The notes beneath the pieces were generated by a model, which saw only the letters and a list, made by a program, of their open reading frames with translations, searched no databases and was not told the DNA's origin. A stretch of DNA of 64,000 bases from NCBI RefSeq assembly GCF_016802725.1, contig NC_052667.1, positions 25,566,346-25,630,345 on the forward strand, written 5' to 3'. Below are positions 12,538 to 25,703 of this stretch, in pieces. Numbering within the stretch: the first letter of the stretch is position 1; each line of letters begins with the position of its first letter. The DNA comes from Solenopsis invicta. Its lineage: Eukaryota > Arthropoda > Insecta > Hymenoptera > Formicidae. The translations under genes were made by a program, and so were the position numbers.

Positions 12538-14110
12538 AAGTCTTCTTAATACTTAATACACACTTTTGGACATTTGTGGCTTGCGCTTTTTTTTCTTTTT
12601 TTTTTTTCTTTGAAATATTAAGAACACTGAGATCTTTATTTCCATCTTAAAAAATGTAATATCTAGAGAGCAGTCCTGTGTTGCTAGCCTCAGTTCGCGT
12701 ATGTTTTTTAATCAAGACGCCTCGAAAATTTACTCTAATTGTGAGACACAAATGAACCTTCTACAGAATAATTACTTCTTCTCCAATAAGAAATTTTTAT
12801 TTTTATTTTTTTTCTTATTTTTAACTAACTCTCGTTTTTATTGCACAGACTTCACAAACTATTAAAAGATATTGGAATTTTTATTTTAAGTTCTAAATTT
12901 TTTTAAAGTTTATTTCTATTTTCATTTTTATTCTTTTCACAAAAATGTTTTTTCTTATAGTTAGTTGTAAATTTTGTAACGCAATATCAATAAAATGCGT
13001 TGTTCAAAATATAAACGTCATTTTCAGATTACTGAATAACTGTTTGGACAGTTGACACTTGAATTATTTTTCTTTTGGAATGTCAACTCTTTAAGAAAGC
13101 ATTTTTCTATTAAATTATATTTGTTTCAGAGGTTTGAATTTTTTACATGAAAACGTGATTTCTCTTTTGTCAGCTATAAATTCATAATAACATTTATACT
13201 TTCGCATATTATCTAGAAACGTTAAAGTATACGTAAAGCTCACTTAATAATTTTCTTATACTTGTGAAATAATGATGAAAATTAACATGAATGTGTCACA
13301 TAATGTCTAATACAAAAATTAAGTTTTTTAAGAACATTTCATAAAACATATTTTATTTAACAAGAAATTTATAATTTGTTTGGCTTAAAAAATTTCTTAA
13401 ACAAAACCTAGAATTTTTTAAAATAATTTCTTTGCTCCTAATAAATATTACACAACGAGATTATAAAGTTGTAATATTCCACAACCATAACCCACATATA
13501 ACATGACTTTATTTGCGGATTCATGCACACGTTACGACACACACTAAATAATATTATTCGAAATTTACATTCAATGCCTTCAAATTAAAGTTAAAAAATT
13601 AATCTCTAACATACTTCTCAAAATTATGCAGAGAATATGTAAAATTAAAATTCAGTTTTTATAAAGACACAGAGAACACTAAACCAGTAACCATCTTACA
13701 ATATCTAAATAGACTATAATGAAGTAATTATTTTAACGGATGTTCTTAGAATTCAACATAAATTATACGAGATATTCATGATATAATTCTACCATCGCAA
13801 ATATATTCCACGATCGCCGTCCTCTACATATCATAACTATGAATTGTAGAAAAATTCTAAATGTTTTACAAAATCCAAAAATTATAATTCAACAAAATAA
13901 AAATAAATTGTAGTAATTTTGAAATTCGGCATGAAAACGTAAATAATCCATATCTAGATTTCCAAATACTCGACAATGAATATAAGTGAAGCTGTTTTTC
14001 TGTTATCATACGAAAGAAACGTGAAGATTAAGTATCGCGATTAAATTATGTAACACTAGAACAACAAGTATTGTCCAACAAAGGAAGAAACCGCAGCGTG
14101 CCATTAATAA
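12537..14110. other. AT-rich spacer
   Basis: Nothing supported. Confidence 0.6.
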
Positions 14111-14655
14111 ACAGCCTTGTACAAAAAAACATCCTCCACTTATGACGCACGCGCGTCGAAACACACCCCAAGTATCTTCACAGAAGACTCCCGGAATATT
14201 CTCGGAGGGTCGTTCGCGGTGTATTGTGCGCAGCGGAGGACTTTCCAGTTAAAATGTCCAAATAAACAGCGGCTTGAATTAAGCACCGCTGCCACGCAAG
14301 GGCGATGGAGTAGGCGAAGAAAAAGGAAGAAACTCGCGCGAAAGAGGCGAAAGAAGAGAGAGAGAGAGAGAGAGACGCGAATGGCGGAATCTCCGGATGA
14401 GTGAGGAGGAGGGGACGGACCAAAGAGGTGACACAAGGTGGTTGCGAAAAAGAATTCCTTCCACGCGTATTCTTCGAGATAAACTCGAGGCAGAGACTCG
14501 TGGGATAATTAATCTTAGAACTGAACACATGGATTTGCGAGGTCTGGCAAAAATTTCAAGTCGCCAGCGTTCTTCGCGAACTCTCCTTTGTCCAAGTATA
14601 TTTTTCAACTTAGCGAGCAAGCGTAAATTTTCATTCTATACCGCACAACGTGGAA
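14111..14655. other. CpG-rich island with GA run
   Basis: Higher GC, with (GA)n at about 14357-14375. Overlapping frames on both strands are low-complexity Arg/Ser products. Confidence 0.45.
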
Positions 14656-14870
14656 AAAGCATTGCAAAATATTGCTGCAATGTTTCAGTAACGCTGAAAT
14701 GTCCGCTTCAGAAATATTGATACGTAATGTTGCAGCAACATAGCAGTAACATATGTAATATTGTATTAATGTTGCTGCAATATTGCGTATCGATATTTCT
14801 GAAGCGGACATTTCATCGTTCCTGCAATATTGCTGAAACATTGTAGCAATATTTTACAAATGTTTTTGCT
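14656..14870. mobile_element. Long-palindrome MITE
   Basis: Two arms of roughly 95-100 bases are near-perfect inverted copies, including AAATGTCCGCTTCAGAAATAT and GTTGCAGCAACAT, with a short centre around 14755-14767. The outer parts repeat the TTGCTGCAAT(G/A)TT theme. Confidence 0.75.
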
Positions 14871-14945
14871 ATTCTGTGCTATACAGCTAGTATTTTACGA
14901 TACGTGGGTATATTTCTGAATAGGGATACGGTCAATTTGACGTGA

Positions 14946-14973
14946 CAATTAAATGCTTCGAAGCATTTAATTG
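14946..14973. repeat. Perfect 28-bp palindrome
   Basis: CAATTAAATGCTTCG and its exact reverse complement meet at TTCGAA. Purpose unknown. Confidence 0.9.
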
Positions 14974-15059
14974 ACTAATCAGCACGAAGAATAATTTTAT
15001 TAATTCACCAATCAAAGAACGCTTCAAAAATGCTTTGTATTGGATCGTGTTCTAAAACT

Positions 15060-15560
15060 TCTGACTATCGAAAAGCATTTTTACGAGGTGAAAATATCCT
15101 GATCCGGATCTGAGAAATGCTGCCAGCGTGTAGCCCTTGGATTAGTGCGCAACGCATAACGCGGAGGGCAACAACACGGTCGCGCCGGTATAGAGGAAGG
15201 GGACAACGAACTTGCACCGTAATATCGGCGCTCGCATCGACATTCTAGGTTAAACGCCGCGCCGCGTTGCGTAGAACTGCGCACCACGTGCGGAGAAATT
15301 AGCCGCGAGGCATGCCGCGCGGCGAAATCCGGGGAGATCGCTTCCGAAACAAGGCCTAACCTTCGGCAAATCGTTTCGCACGTGTATAAGGATTACTACA
15401 TCCAAATTTTAGCTAAAACTAGAACCTAAAGGCCAATAATACTGAACGTTTCGCTTGTAACGCCGGACGCGTGCAAATACACGTAGATTAGTAAAATCGG
15501 TCGGAACAATCAATGAGTAATTATTTCCAGTTGCAGAAGTTAATACATTTTTTTTTAAAC
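15060..15560. other. CpG-rich island
   Basis: GC-rich 15090-15480; no gene seen. Frames are short and lack domains. Confidence 0.45.
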
Positions 15561-16090
15561 TAAATTAAGTTAAAATTAATCACTTAAAAATTAATTTAAT
15601 CAAGTTAAAATGTTACACGAACAAACTAACTCAAAAGTTACAGTTTAGATTAAATTAAATTTAAAGTTAATTAAAAAAAAAACATTTATATTAAATTATA
15701 ATAGAAATTCGTATGTTTTTAAAATTGGATTAGGTACGCAAAACAATTATAATGTGGCTCATCAAACAAGTTTAATATTTTACTTGCAAATTGAAATATA
15801 AAATAAAACAAAGAAAAATATTTTATATGAGAATATATTTATTTACTTTCAAAATTTTTTTTATATATATGATAAATTTTTAACATAGAAAAAAATTAAT
15901 AAATTGTTTAGACGTTTTAAAAATAACTTATTGTTAGTTATACTTAAAAATAAATCATTTATAAAAATTAACTAAATTACGTTAAAAACTATTAACTTTT
16001 TAACTTTATTATTTAACAATAAATTTGAAATTGGAATCAATGAATTATGAATGATTTATTATTTAACTTTTAACTTTTTAACTAGTTATT
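15561..16090. repeat. Dispersed repeat, copy 2 (pairs with 3371-3821)
   Basis: Same start, same end and same inner ATCAAACA block as copy 1, with indels. Confidence 0.75.
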
Positions 16091-17643
16091 GCCCTACCTT
16101 AATTGTTTATCTGACATGTAATTGTTTATTAGTACTTATTGTTAGAGGAAGAAGCAATATGAACTGGAAAATAAATAAATACAAAATATTTTAATAGTTG
16201 TAGTAAAAAAATTTATTATATGTTTAGAATGTAGTTGTAGGTGTTTTCATTGATATTTTTATAACATTATAAAATAAATAAGTACACAAGTATGAAAGTA
16301 TGAAAACAGAATAAATAAATACGTAAATATAAAAGATATTTAATACATTTAATATATTAAAAAATCCGCATTGATAAAAAAAAATAGTTTATACTATTGA
16401 TTTTTACTTTAGAGTTGCATCATAAATCAGTCAGGAAGTCACATATTTTAACATCAATTGAGACCACGTTATTTATCCCGGACGCCTTCGGAAAATTCCA
16501 CCGGGCGCTTTAAAAAAAGAAGACGAATGGCAACTCTATTTACATGCGAACAAAGCCTCCATGTGAAATCTCTGCGCGAACGCAAATGTAAACGCAAACT
16601 TGCTTCTTCTCACCGCGGGGCGAGAAGACTCTTCTCAAGACCGTCTACATCGTTCGTTATTTGAACTCTGAATTTCTCATTTCGTGCGTTGAGAAGCACT
16701 GTCGATAATGTCACGGAATAGTCGGGCCGCGATATTAATTCTCAGCGCAGCTGTATTAACTCTGAGAAACAGAAAAGATCAGAATATCCATTTCAGGCTG
16801 GGCTTTGCGACCAACGCTCCTTTTCTCTCTCCCTCTCTCCTTCCTACTTCTTCTCTTTCCCTCTCCTTGTCACCCTCTCTTCTCTTTCGCCCCGCGGCGA
16901 CAAAGAAAATCAAAGTTTACAATAGATAAGGAGTTGCGTGCTTGCCGGACAAACGCAGCTCTCGAGTGCTTTGTTTAGAACTGCTGACAAAGATCCAGAT
17001 TACATGAGTCTGGCACTGAGAATTGCGATAAGGGTATAGTTCGAAGGTCATCGATTGTTTATATTTAAAAAAAAGAAAGAACCAGCAAAGAAACGACGTT
17101 GAGAGAAAAAAAAAATCTGTCAGCCTCGCCCGGTGTCTCAGATAAGAAGCCGAATATCACATTGTTAACGCGATTAAATTCGTAATGTTCGAATTGCACC
17201 GATTAGGTTATCTTTTATCATTTCTAAGTCGCCACCACGTCTGCTCAATGTGTGGTCGTTAATTTAACTAAACTTACTGAACAATGGAATTGAAGAATGT
17301 AACTTTAGAAATGTGTATTAAATTGCAATTTAGTTTATTACTTGCTACTAGGTGCGCACGTTGGTATGAACGCTACTTTGAAACTAAAACAGTTTAATCG
17401 CAGAAATTTCGCACATGAAAGTTGAAAAAAAAAAAAAAGTTATTGAACTCTCTGAGGAGCTGGTTTAGATTTGATCTTTCGATATTTGACGGTGTAACAT
17501 TTAAGCGGGATCGAAATGGCCGGTATAACTGGAAAAACCGACTTAACTTATTCATTGTAATTCTTATAATAGAAGCCGATTGTATTATTTACGTTAGACA
17601 AATCGGACAGATTAGATAAATGTGCAAAACTGTCGTCATACTA
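16091..17643. other. Spacer with CpG-rich island and CT tract
   Basis: 16091-16450 AT-rich. 16460-17000 is GC-richer with a CT-rich run at about 16818-16890. No gene. Confidence 0.45.
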
Positions 17644-17857
17644 CAATGAATAAGCTATTTTAAGGGGGGACCATATTTCTCCGACAAATGGCTGCGATCG
17701 GGGAGAAAACTTTATTCAGTTTTCATAACGATTGTATTATTATGTGTCATTATTATACAATCGTTATGAAAATTCAATAGATAAAGATTCCCCCGATCAC
17801 AGTAATTTGCCTGAGAAATACGGTCTCTCTCTCTCTATAAAGTAGCTTATTTATTGA
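17644..17857. mobile_element. Palindromic MITE
   Basis: Inverted arms: AATAAGCTATTTTA at the left and TAAAGTAGCTTATT at the right. Inside are GATCGGGGGA-type and TTTTCATAACGATTGTA inverted blocks around a centre near 17735-17755. Confidence 0.75.
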
Positions 17858-19287
17858 AACACGACGGTGGTCTCGACGCGAGGTCTACACGCGTGCCAAG
17901 GAAAGGTCTGATTCGGGGAAGTCGGCAAGGTCACCCGGACCCTTTTGGGTCTCTGAGGTTCTTAAAGCTTCCCAGGAATGCGAGTGTTAAAAAAAAAGGT
18001 GAAAGAAAAAAAAGTAAGAAGTAAAACCGCCAAATATATCCTGTTGGAACCACTTCCTCGTTCTAGACTCTCCCGACCTCTGTAACACTCGCATTCTTTG
18101 TTCGCCTGCTTTTCATAGCCTCTTTCTTTAGAGTACCGCTTAGATCTAGTTGAGATCTTCGAGAGAATGTTAACGCATCCGTGAAAGTTTAAAGTCGTTC
18201 GTCGCGGCTTTACTGCTCATGAAAAGGATCCCTTTCGAGACCCCTGACATTGTGAGGCGATAGCTTCTAGAAAAAAGAAAAGAGGCAAACGAATTCTATT
18301 TGTATGGACAAAGTGGACCATTACCTATGTTTGTGAACGTATTTATCTGTTCTGTTGTATTAAAAAGTAACGCGTGACGTCATAAAAGTATACGGTTAGT
18401 AGATTTTCTCGATTTTTTCGATTAATAGTCTCGCGATCATCACCATGGATTATTAATATTTTTCCAAATTTTTAGAAAAATTCTTTATGCAGATTTATTC
18501 TTCGTTCTATTAATCCAGAAATAGCTACCTAGTTTTTTCTTGCGTAAATGATAGCCTGGGAAAATTTTTATATCTCACTGTCAGTTAAAAATCATTATTT
18601 TATTAATAAAATATTATGTATTATGAATTTTATAATTTATTAGCTTCTAAAATTATTTTTTATATAAATTTTCTTAATATTTTATTAAAAAAAGAGAAGA
18701 AATGAAAAGACAAATATGCGAGTAGCAAGTAAAGTCTCTTTGTGTTACACGTTGAATATGTTGACTCATGATCAGTACACTTGTAAAAAACAACAGACAC
18801 GTATTTCTTTATCGGCAATTAAATGTTTAAGGAGTAAAATCACTCCTCGAAAATCTGCAAAATTTTATTTACGTTTTTCTTATAATTATAACTTGTGAAC
18901 AAAGTGTGATAGCGTAATTTCATAAGTATACAAAATGTATAGAATTTTAAAAGTTATCTTTCTCTCTGTGAAGTCGACACTGAAGTTCATGATTGAAGAT
19001 CGTGATCTGCATTCGATGCACGATTATTTGTGTTCCATAGTAATTGTCTTGGCAAAAATATTTTTCAATGGTTTCCCACTGTATTCCACGAGAGAGATGG
19101 TGATTAATTTAAATTTTATATTCCAGATAGATTTGGATCTAGAATCTTCGATGCAGAGAGCACACGCGCAATTCTTACGTCACATTTGTGTAAAAATAGA
19201 TTTTTTATAGACAAAATATAAAAACCTGGCCAATTTTCAAGGACTGATTTCAATCTTTTGATTACCGATAAAAAGAAATACATGTCT
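17858..19287. other. GC-rich block then AT-rich spacer
   Basis: 17858-18330 GC-richer. A perfect cAMP-response type motif TGACGTCA is at 18375-18382. No gene seen. Confidence 0.4.
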
Positions 19288-19976
19288 ATTATAAAGATGT
19301 GCAAATCAAGACTTTTTTTACAGCGAATTGAACTTTATTTCTTTCTTCGAATCTGAATCGAACCAAATCGACAAAATTTTGTTTTACCCAAATCTAATCA
19401 AAACGTTACTTTTAATTAATCTTCTGTGGTCCAATCCAATCGAGGATTTGAAGACCCAGGCGAACTTCCAATTTTTAATTATTTTGTCTCAAATTTGAAC
19501 ACATATAAAAAAAAGTGGAAAACATTTAAGCAAACAATTGTGAAATTGTATTCTGGAAGAATTTTTTCAGATTTTTTAGAGACCAAAAATCTTTTCCAAA
19601 ATGTTATCAGGTAGAGTTAAAGAAATTCTATGAAAATAATATTCATTACATGACATAAAGTCATTTCATAAAAAAATTTTATAAAATTGTCAATACATGT
19701 AATTATTTTCAAAACTTTCAGATTTGCACGATAGAGATTAAAATCTTATTTAGATTTGAATTATAATTATATTATGATAATTACAATCTTTCTTTTTTAC
19801 CTCAGTATAATCAAATTTTCAAATATTTTGAATCTATAAAAAGATACAAATACATTAACAATAAGAGAAAGAAATGATTGTAATTATCATAATTTTATTA
19901 TAATTTTATCTCACTTGAATTTTATCTGATTTGATTCAATTCAATTCGCATTCGAATAGTTTGCATATCTCTATTA
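19288..19976. repeat. Inverted-repeat element with AGATGTGCAAA ends
   Basis: Left end TAAAGATGTGCAAATC; right end is the reverse of AGAGATATGCAAACTATTCG. An inner pair (about 19748-19795 and 19868-19912) is also inverted, reading GATAATTACAATC against GATTGTAATTATC. Related to 8108-8240. Confidence 0.6.
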
Positions 19977-22009
19977 TTTTTGACTACCCTACAAGTGTGC
20001 TGAGTTTCAATAAATTCGACGAGTAACGCAAAGATAGTCTTATTTGTTTTATTTTCGCTGAGATATCTCCTGAAATGTAAGAATCATTCCAGATGACTGT
20101 ACCCAGATTAAACATCCGAAAATTAATATTGTCAGAATTATTATTCGTTAAAGTTTCGCAGCAACGAAGTTTCCGAGAAATCCAAGCGTTTCCAGGATAT
20201 CCAAGAGAGAATTTCTCCAAGTTTGCTCAATTAACGTAATTTCATTTCGTCACTGCCTCGATACATTTGTACGCCACGTCTCGCTCAAAAGCCCGTCGAT
20301 TGATATCATTGCCCGTTTGCAGCTGAACGCGTTCGAGAGAGCTGCACATACACAGCCGTCGCAACAAATTTCGAATCGTCGAAACAAATCGCCGGTCGTC
20401 ACAATGACTGATAAAACGACCGACGAATTTGAAATCGAGAAAACAACAGGCGCGACGGCTTTCTCGCTGTCGCGTATGTACGCATTTAAAAGGCGCATCC
20501 GGCCACGTGGAAACCGACTCGACTGGAGAAAACATCATTCCGATGTAAATGCGACCCGACTGCATAATGCTGTCGCCTTGTACGTACATACACCGACGCA
20601 AACCACTCGCTGCCGAAAAATACAAACAAAAGCAGTCGTCCAATTTTCTTTTCGGTCCACGCGACCATGCGTGCGTTTCTAAAAAAGGTTCTCGTCAGAC
20701 CTTTAAGGTACTTCATCGATCCTGTGTTCTATTATGATTTCCCGAACTCGGGTGAACCGTAATTAACTCTTAAGGCCCAATTATGGATATTTCATGTCCG
20801 GCCGATTTCTATTCGCGGAAGTTTGTTTGAAATTTCAACATGGAAAGAAAGTTTTGTTAAAATAAAATCAAGATTCGGTGATTAACAGATCTATAGCCGT
20901 AATGTATGGACAGCCAGTTTTCTACATTGAAATAGTTTTACGACTGAATAAAATTATAACGATTATAACTAATCATTTGTTATAATACAGTAAGTTTGTA
21001 ATCAAGACAACTTTTTGCGAAAATCAATTAGGTATATAAGTTACAATTTTTAACAAAACGTAACGGCTAAAGTGACGCAGTAATTTTGTTGCCGTAATGA
21101 AGAAAACTTGTTATATTAGCAATTTTCAGTGCAGCAAAGAATTTATTCAATGATCTTACTGATAATTGGCTTCAGACATAAATTTTTCTTGAATTATCAA
21201 ATCTCCTTAGTTACATGAAAAAAAAAAAATAATAATTTTGTTGAAACACAGATCTAAAAATAATATTGAACCATTTTGTAAAAATTGTATCGGATGTTTA
21301 ACTTGGTTGCTAAAATGTCAAAATTGTTTGCGGCAACGTTATCATGCTCGAGCGTCCTACATAACTATTTTGATGACATAATTATTTTCAACATACAATT
21401 ATTTTCTGACTTTTATTTAGCTAAATTTTTAGAAATTTGTGCAGTAAATCTGCTCTTTCCGTGTATGAATGTTGAACTCTCTCGCGCAAGCTGCAGCTTT
21501 GTTAAATAACTCTATTTTTTTTTTATTTGAAAGGTAATTGAACTACTCATAAACATTTTACTTTTTCAAAAAGAAGTACAAACAGATGAGTTTCGTCAAG
21601 TAAATTAAAAGTGTATGTTCATAAATTTCTAGAGACTTTCTTAACCACTTTAAACAGATGAAAACATGATTGGACAAAGAAGCACCTTCTTTTCAGATTC
21701 TACTGTAAGGATTAATGCAAAATATATGCGATTTTATTACTTATTCTCATTCAATGACTGGAGAAAATATAAATAGCTCATCATTTGCATGTTGATTTGT
21801 AATATTCGTGGCATTTTCCGTGCACTAGAGTTTGTAAACACTGCATTATGCAAATCAAGTGATTAATATTGTGTGTTAAATCTGTTTGACCTGAAACGTA
21901 TTTTCTTACTAATGCTTCATTGAAAAAAAACTTCTTTTCCCGACATTTCTAATGATCCTGTCCGTTAATATAAAATCTCTTTTTCCTTTTCTGAAAATTT
22001 GTTATACGC
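19977..22009. other. CpG-rich island (20230-20700) and AT-rich spacer
   Basis: The island carries overlapping frames of up to 133 codons on both strands with no domain. 20750-22009 holds nothing supported. Confidence 0.45.
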
Positions 22010-22699
22010 TTTTCACTTTTTAGAGAACAACGTTAAATGTTTCGCGTAAGAGTCGTTTTCTCTATCGATAATTCGATTTCCGGTTCTCCGCGGATTTCCC
22101 GCGAAATAGATCGCAAATTTGGAGCCGCGAAAACCATTCTTCGCGCGCGTCATCGCTATTGGTCTTGCGCAATATTTGATGGGGTCTCTTGGGCCGTCTG
22201 CCAATTGCAATCCGACAACACACGAATAAACTAGCGGCGAGGACAAACGATATGAATCACAGACAGTCAAGCGATTGTGTGACCAGAAAATTTCCGTCTA
22301 GCCGGAAATCATTAAAAAATATTACAATTGTACCACAGAAATTTGATACCATTAGTCACTGTAAATTAAGCGCTCAAGAAAATATACTCTAAGAGAAAAA
22401 ATGCTTGCAATAACCATAATTTAACTGTAAACTATAATATAATTCATAGGCATTTTCGTTGCCAACTACATAATTGTAATAGTTTTAAGCGTGCAAATTA
22501 GCAATTAGCTACTATTTCTGTCTAAATAGTAAGCATTTACTATGTACAATCTTGGCTGCATTCCGATATATATATTTTTAAACATTTGTTTAAAAATTAG
22601 TTAATTTACTGTAATTGCGATTGCATTAATTGTATTAAAATTTTTATTTTACTTTTGCCATCTATTTTTCTAATATTTTATTTTAACCTTTCGTGATCT
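22010..22699. other. Small GC island then AT-rich spacer
   Basis: 22030-22300 GC-richer. 22543-22570 is an inverted copy of a 28-base block inside the hAT-like element at 25256-25283 (27 of 28 bases). Confidence 0.45.
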
Positions 22700-22945
22700 A
22701 ACATTTTTTTCGCTGCTTTCCTAGTTCAACCGAGCCAATGATGCCCGATGGTTTTGAAAAAGTTTTTGGACTGTAAAAAATCTAGAAAAATTCTGTTTCA
22801 ACGTTCAACACTCTTTCAACGTTCCGAAATACTATTTCAGAATTGTTTGAATTACTTTACAATTTTTTTATATTTTTCATACGTGTTCGAATTTGATGCA
22901 GAATAATTTAAAATGGAAAATTCGTCTAGATATTCAAATCCTTAG
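22700..22945. repeat. Dispersed repeat, copy 2 (pairs with 6061-6270)
   Basis: See copy 1; shared blocks ACGTGTTCGAATTTGATGC and AGAATTGTTTGAA. Confidence 0.6.
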
Positions 22946-24140
22946 TTGAACCACCGATGGTTTATATTATATTTAAAATTAATAATTTATAGTAAAATTT
23001 TTAGAGTTATTTAGAATTATAATTTAGAATTATAAACATAAGGTTATTATTACTAACATTATAGCAATAATTATATTAAACTGGAGCTCTTTATTTTATC
23101 ATGCAATTATAGTCATAAATATCATTTTTCTTTCAGTGTCTGGTAATATTTGCAATATCCTATAGTTCTATTTTTTTTTTTTAATATAAAAGCGTTATGT
23201 ATTAAAAATGTTTTAATGTTAAACAAAGACTACCATAGAAACATAAGTAAATGCGTAAATAGTAAGGCAAAATTAAATGCACGCGACAGTAATCGTAGGA
23301 GTAATATTAGGAGGATATTCGTTGACAAAACTGGCAGTAATAGGTACTTACCCTTTTTTTTAGTATATTTAAATAATCAATCAAATTTTAAGCTTATTGC
23401 GTTTATTTTGTTTGTTTTATTCACATTTTTGGTTTACTAATGATGATAATAAATATTTATTTGTTTTATTTATAACTTTTTTTTATTTTCTATAGTGTGT
23501 ACACTTACATATATATATATTTATAATACTTAAAGAACAATTGAGTAAGACCGAAAGCAGGTTGTGTCGTATATTTCAAGATAACGTCTACACTAGTTTT
23601 TTCACATAAACAATACGTGATGTTTACACGAACCTTTTTCATGTAGACAATACAAATATCTAAAATATATAAACTTTTGTAAATTAATGATACAGGGCAC
23701 AATAAAGAAAAAAGAAATTAAATTTGAAAATTGTTAACGTGTCTAATTTTAATGTATTAATAATAAAAAAATATATACAATATTAACAAGTAGAAAGTTA
23801 AAAAAAGTAATATATTAAATTTTCATTATATTACATACGGTACATACCAGGTTCAAATCTTTTGTGATCCATATGGTTATATTTTACATAGATGACATTT
23901 TATACATAGTTTGCGTTATTTACGCGCAATGTAGACTATTTATATTTTACGCGTAAACGCACAACCCTGAACGAGAGTAACGACATGCAGTTCGAAGAGA
24001 AGAATTAGAACTTATGTATAAAGTCACATAAAAAATATACTGCAGCACTGACAATGAGATGCTATTGCAGCCATTGTTCGGTCTCGATTTTAATATTTGT
24101 GATATTCATTTAAATCAAACATTTACGTCGCTGGATTAAT
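22946..24140. other. AT-rich spacer
   Basis: Nothing supported. Confidence 0.6.
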
Positions 24141-24939
24141 TGGAAGGAATGTACGCGTGATTCGGTATGCCGTTTACAAATTTATACGTTTCTCGAGTCG
24201 CCGAGTCGTGACGCGAGATCTAAGGAGCAACAGCACGTAATCCGTCGAGGATCTATCGAGCTATCAGCATCATTAATGCGCTGGCACCGAGTCCGCGCGT
24301 CTGGCACGAGGACGCGATCGAGCGCGGACTCCCTTTGTCCCGCGCGCGTGCACGCGTGCTCTTTGTTTACACGCGCATTCCGCGAGCCCGTCACGCGTGC
24401 GGCCGTGTCGCGCACTCGCCGCGCGCCGCGCGCCGCGCGCCGTGCCGCGCCGCGCCGTCGCGTTCGCCGCTCTCCGCGCGCGGCTTATCTGCATTACAAA
24501 GCGTCGTCGGCCACTTTAGTTTGGCCTACATATCCCGGCTCGCGCGTTTCCCCGCTCGGCGACCGAAGTAATGACACATCGCCGAGATAACAATGTCAGG
24601 AACGACGGATAAGGTGAAATTTCGCCCGAAGCTACGATCGCGAGACGATCGCGGCGCGGTGCGAAATAATTGGGATGATCGCTGCGATTCAGTATCGCGA
24701 TCGAGCTGCGCGGTTGCTCGGAAGGGATAAGATAAGAAGCTAGGAATATTAAAATTTCGACGCAAATCGATAAAGAGAACGATACTGTTTTTCCTCCTTC
24801 CATGTTTACGAGGCAGAAACACAGAAGAAGAAAAACCAAGTTAATTAGACAAGAACCGTTTTATCTTAAGACACAAATACTTTATCTTTCGATAACGAAT
24901 GAAAGAGAGAAGGAAAAGCGTTAGCATTCACGTTCGAAT
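24141..24939. other. Strong CpG island with GATA-site cluster
   Basis: 24280-24560 is one of the most CpG-dense stretches (GCGCGCC repeats at 24418-24460). It is followed by several GATA-type sites: near 24607, GATAAGATAAG at 24726-24736, and near 24768, 24861 and 24890. Looks like a promoter or enhancer; no gene is attached in the window. Confidence 0.5.
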
Positions 24940-24947
24940 ATTATTAA

Positions 24948-25695
24948 CAGTGTTTGCCGGCATCTATGTAAAATTATCTAAGTAGTCATCTAGATAAAGA
25001 AATAACTTTGTTTTTATCTAGATTATTATAATGTATGTTATCTCCATCTTTAGCTTAAATACAAGAAGTGTTATCTTTTTTAAATAATCCAAGATAAAGT
25101 GAGCAATAATAAGAATGAAACATTGTCTTCGTTGCATCCAAATCCTTTATTATTTATCTCTAACAAGAAAACTTTTCAAGGTGAACAAATTGTGTTCCGA
25201 AATTTACTGCTAGTATAAAAATATCTATAGTGACTTTTAGATATTTTATTGAGTGTATATCGGAATGCAGCCAAGATTGCACAGAGCATTAGTAATGTAA
25301 CAAATATCGCCCCAAAATAATAAATTCGAAAATTTTTGCAAAACATTTTTTTCAGCCATTGTATAATGTAAGTTATATACTTTTTCTATTTTTCTTTAAC
25401 TTTGATTTTTATTTGTATATTGATTTCGAAGAGGAATATTTTTTGTCAGATTAAATTATTTAAAAAACTTGTATTTTTAAGAAATAAAGATTTAGAAACA
25501 AAAATATTTCGTTTTTATATCCTAATTGCTCAATAGCAATATTATCTAAAAATGTAACAAGATAAAACTATACACATATAATTTTAGCTTTTATCTATAT
25601 AAATTAAAATGAAATCATTTTACGTAAGATACATTTACATGTAATTTATCTTCTTTTTATTTAGATAATTTTCAAGTTATCTAACCGCAACACTG
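24948..25695. mobile_element. hAT-like non-autonomous element with 8-bp target duplication
   Basis: Flanked by perfect ATTATTAA duplications (24940-24947 and 25696-25703). The ends are imperfect inverted repeats, CAGTGTTTGCCGG and the reverse of CAGTGTTGCGGTT, each followed by AAATTATCTAA-type sequence. CAGTG ends with 8-bp duplications are typical of hAT. 748 bp; no transposase frame. Confidence 0.85.
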
Positions 25696-25703
25696 ATTAT
25701 TAA

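Noticed and set aside
18375..18382. Perfect TGACGTCA motif
   Set aside because: A single 8-base match in 64 kb is expected about once by chance, and no promoter is next to it.
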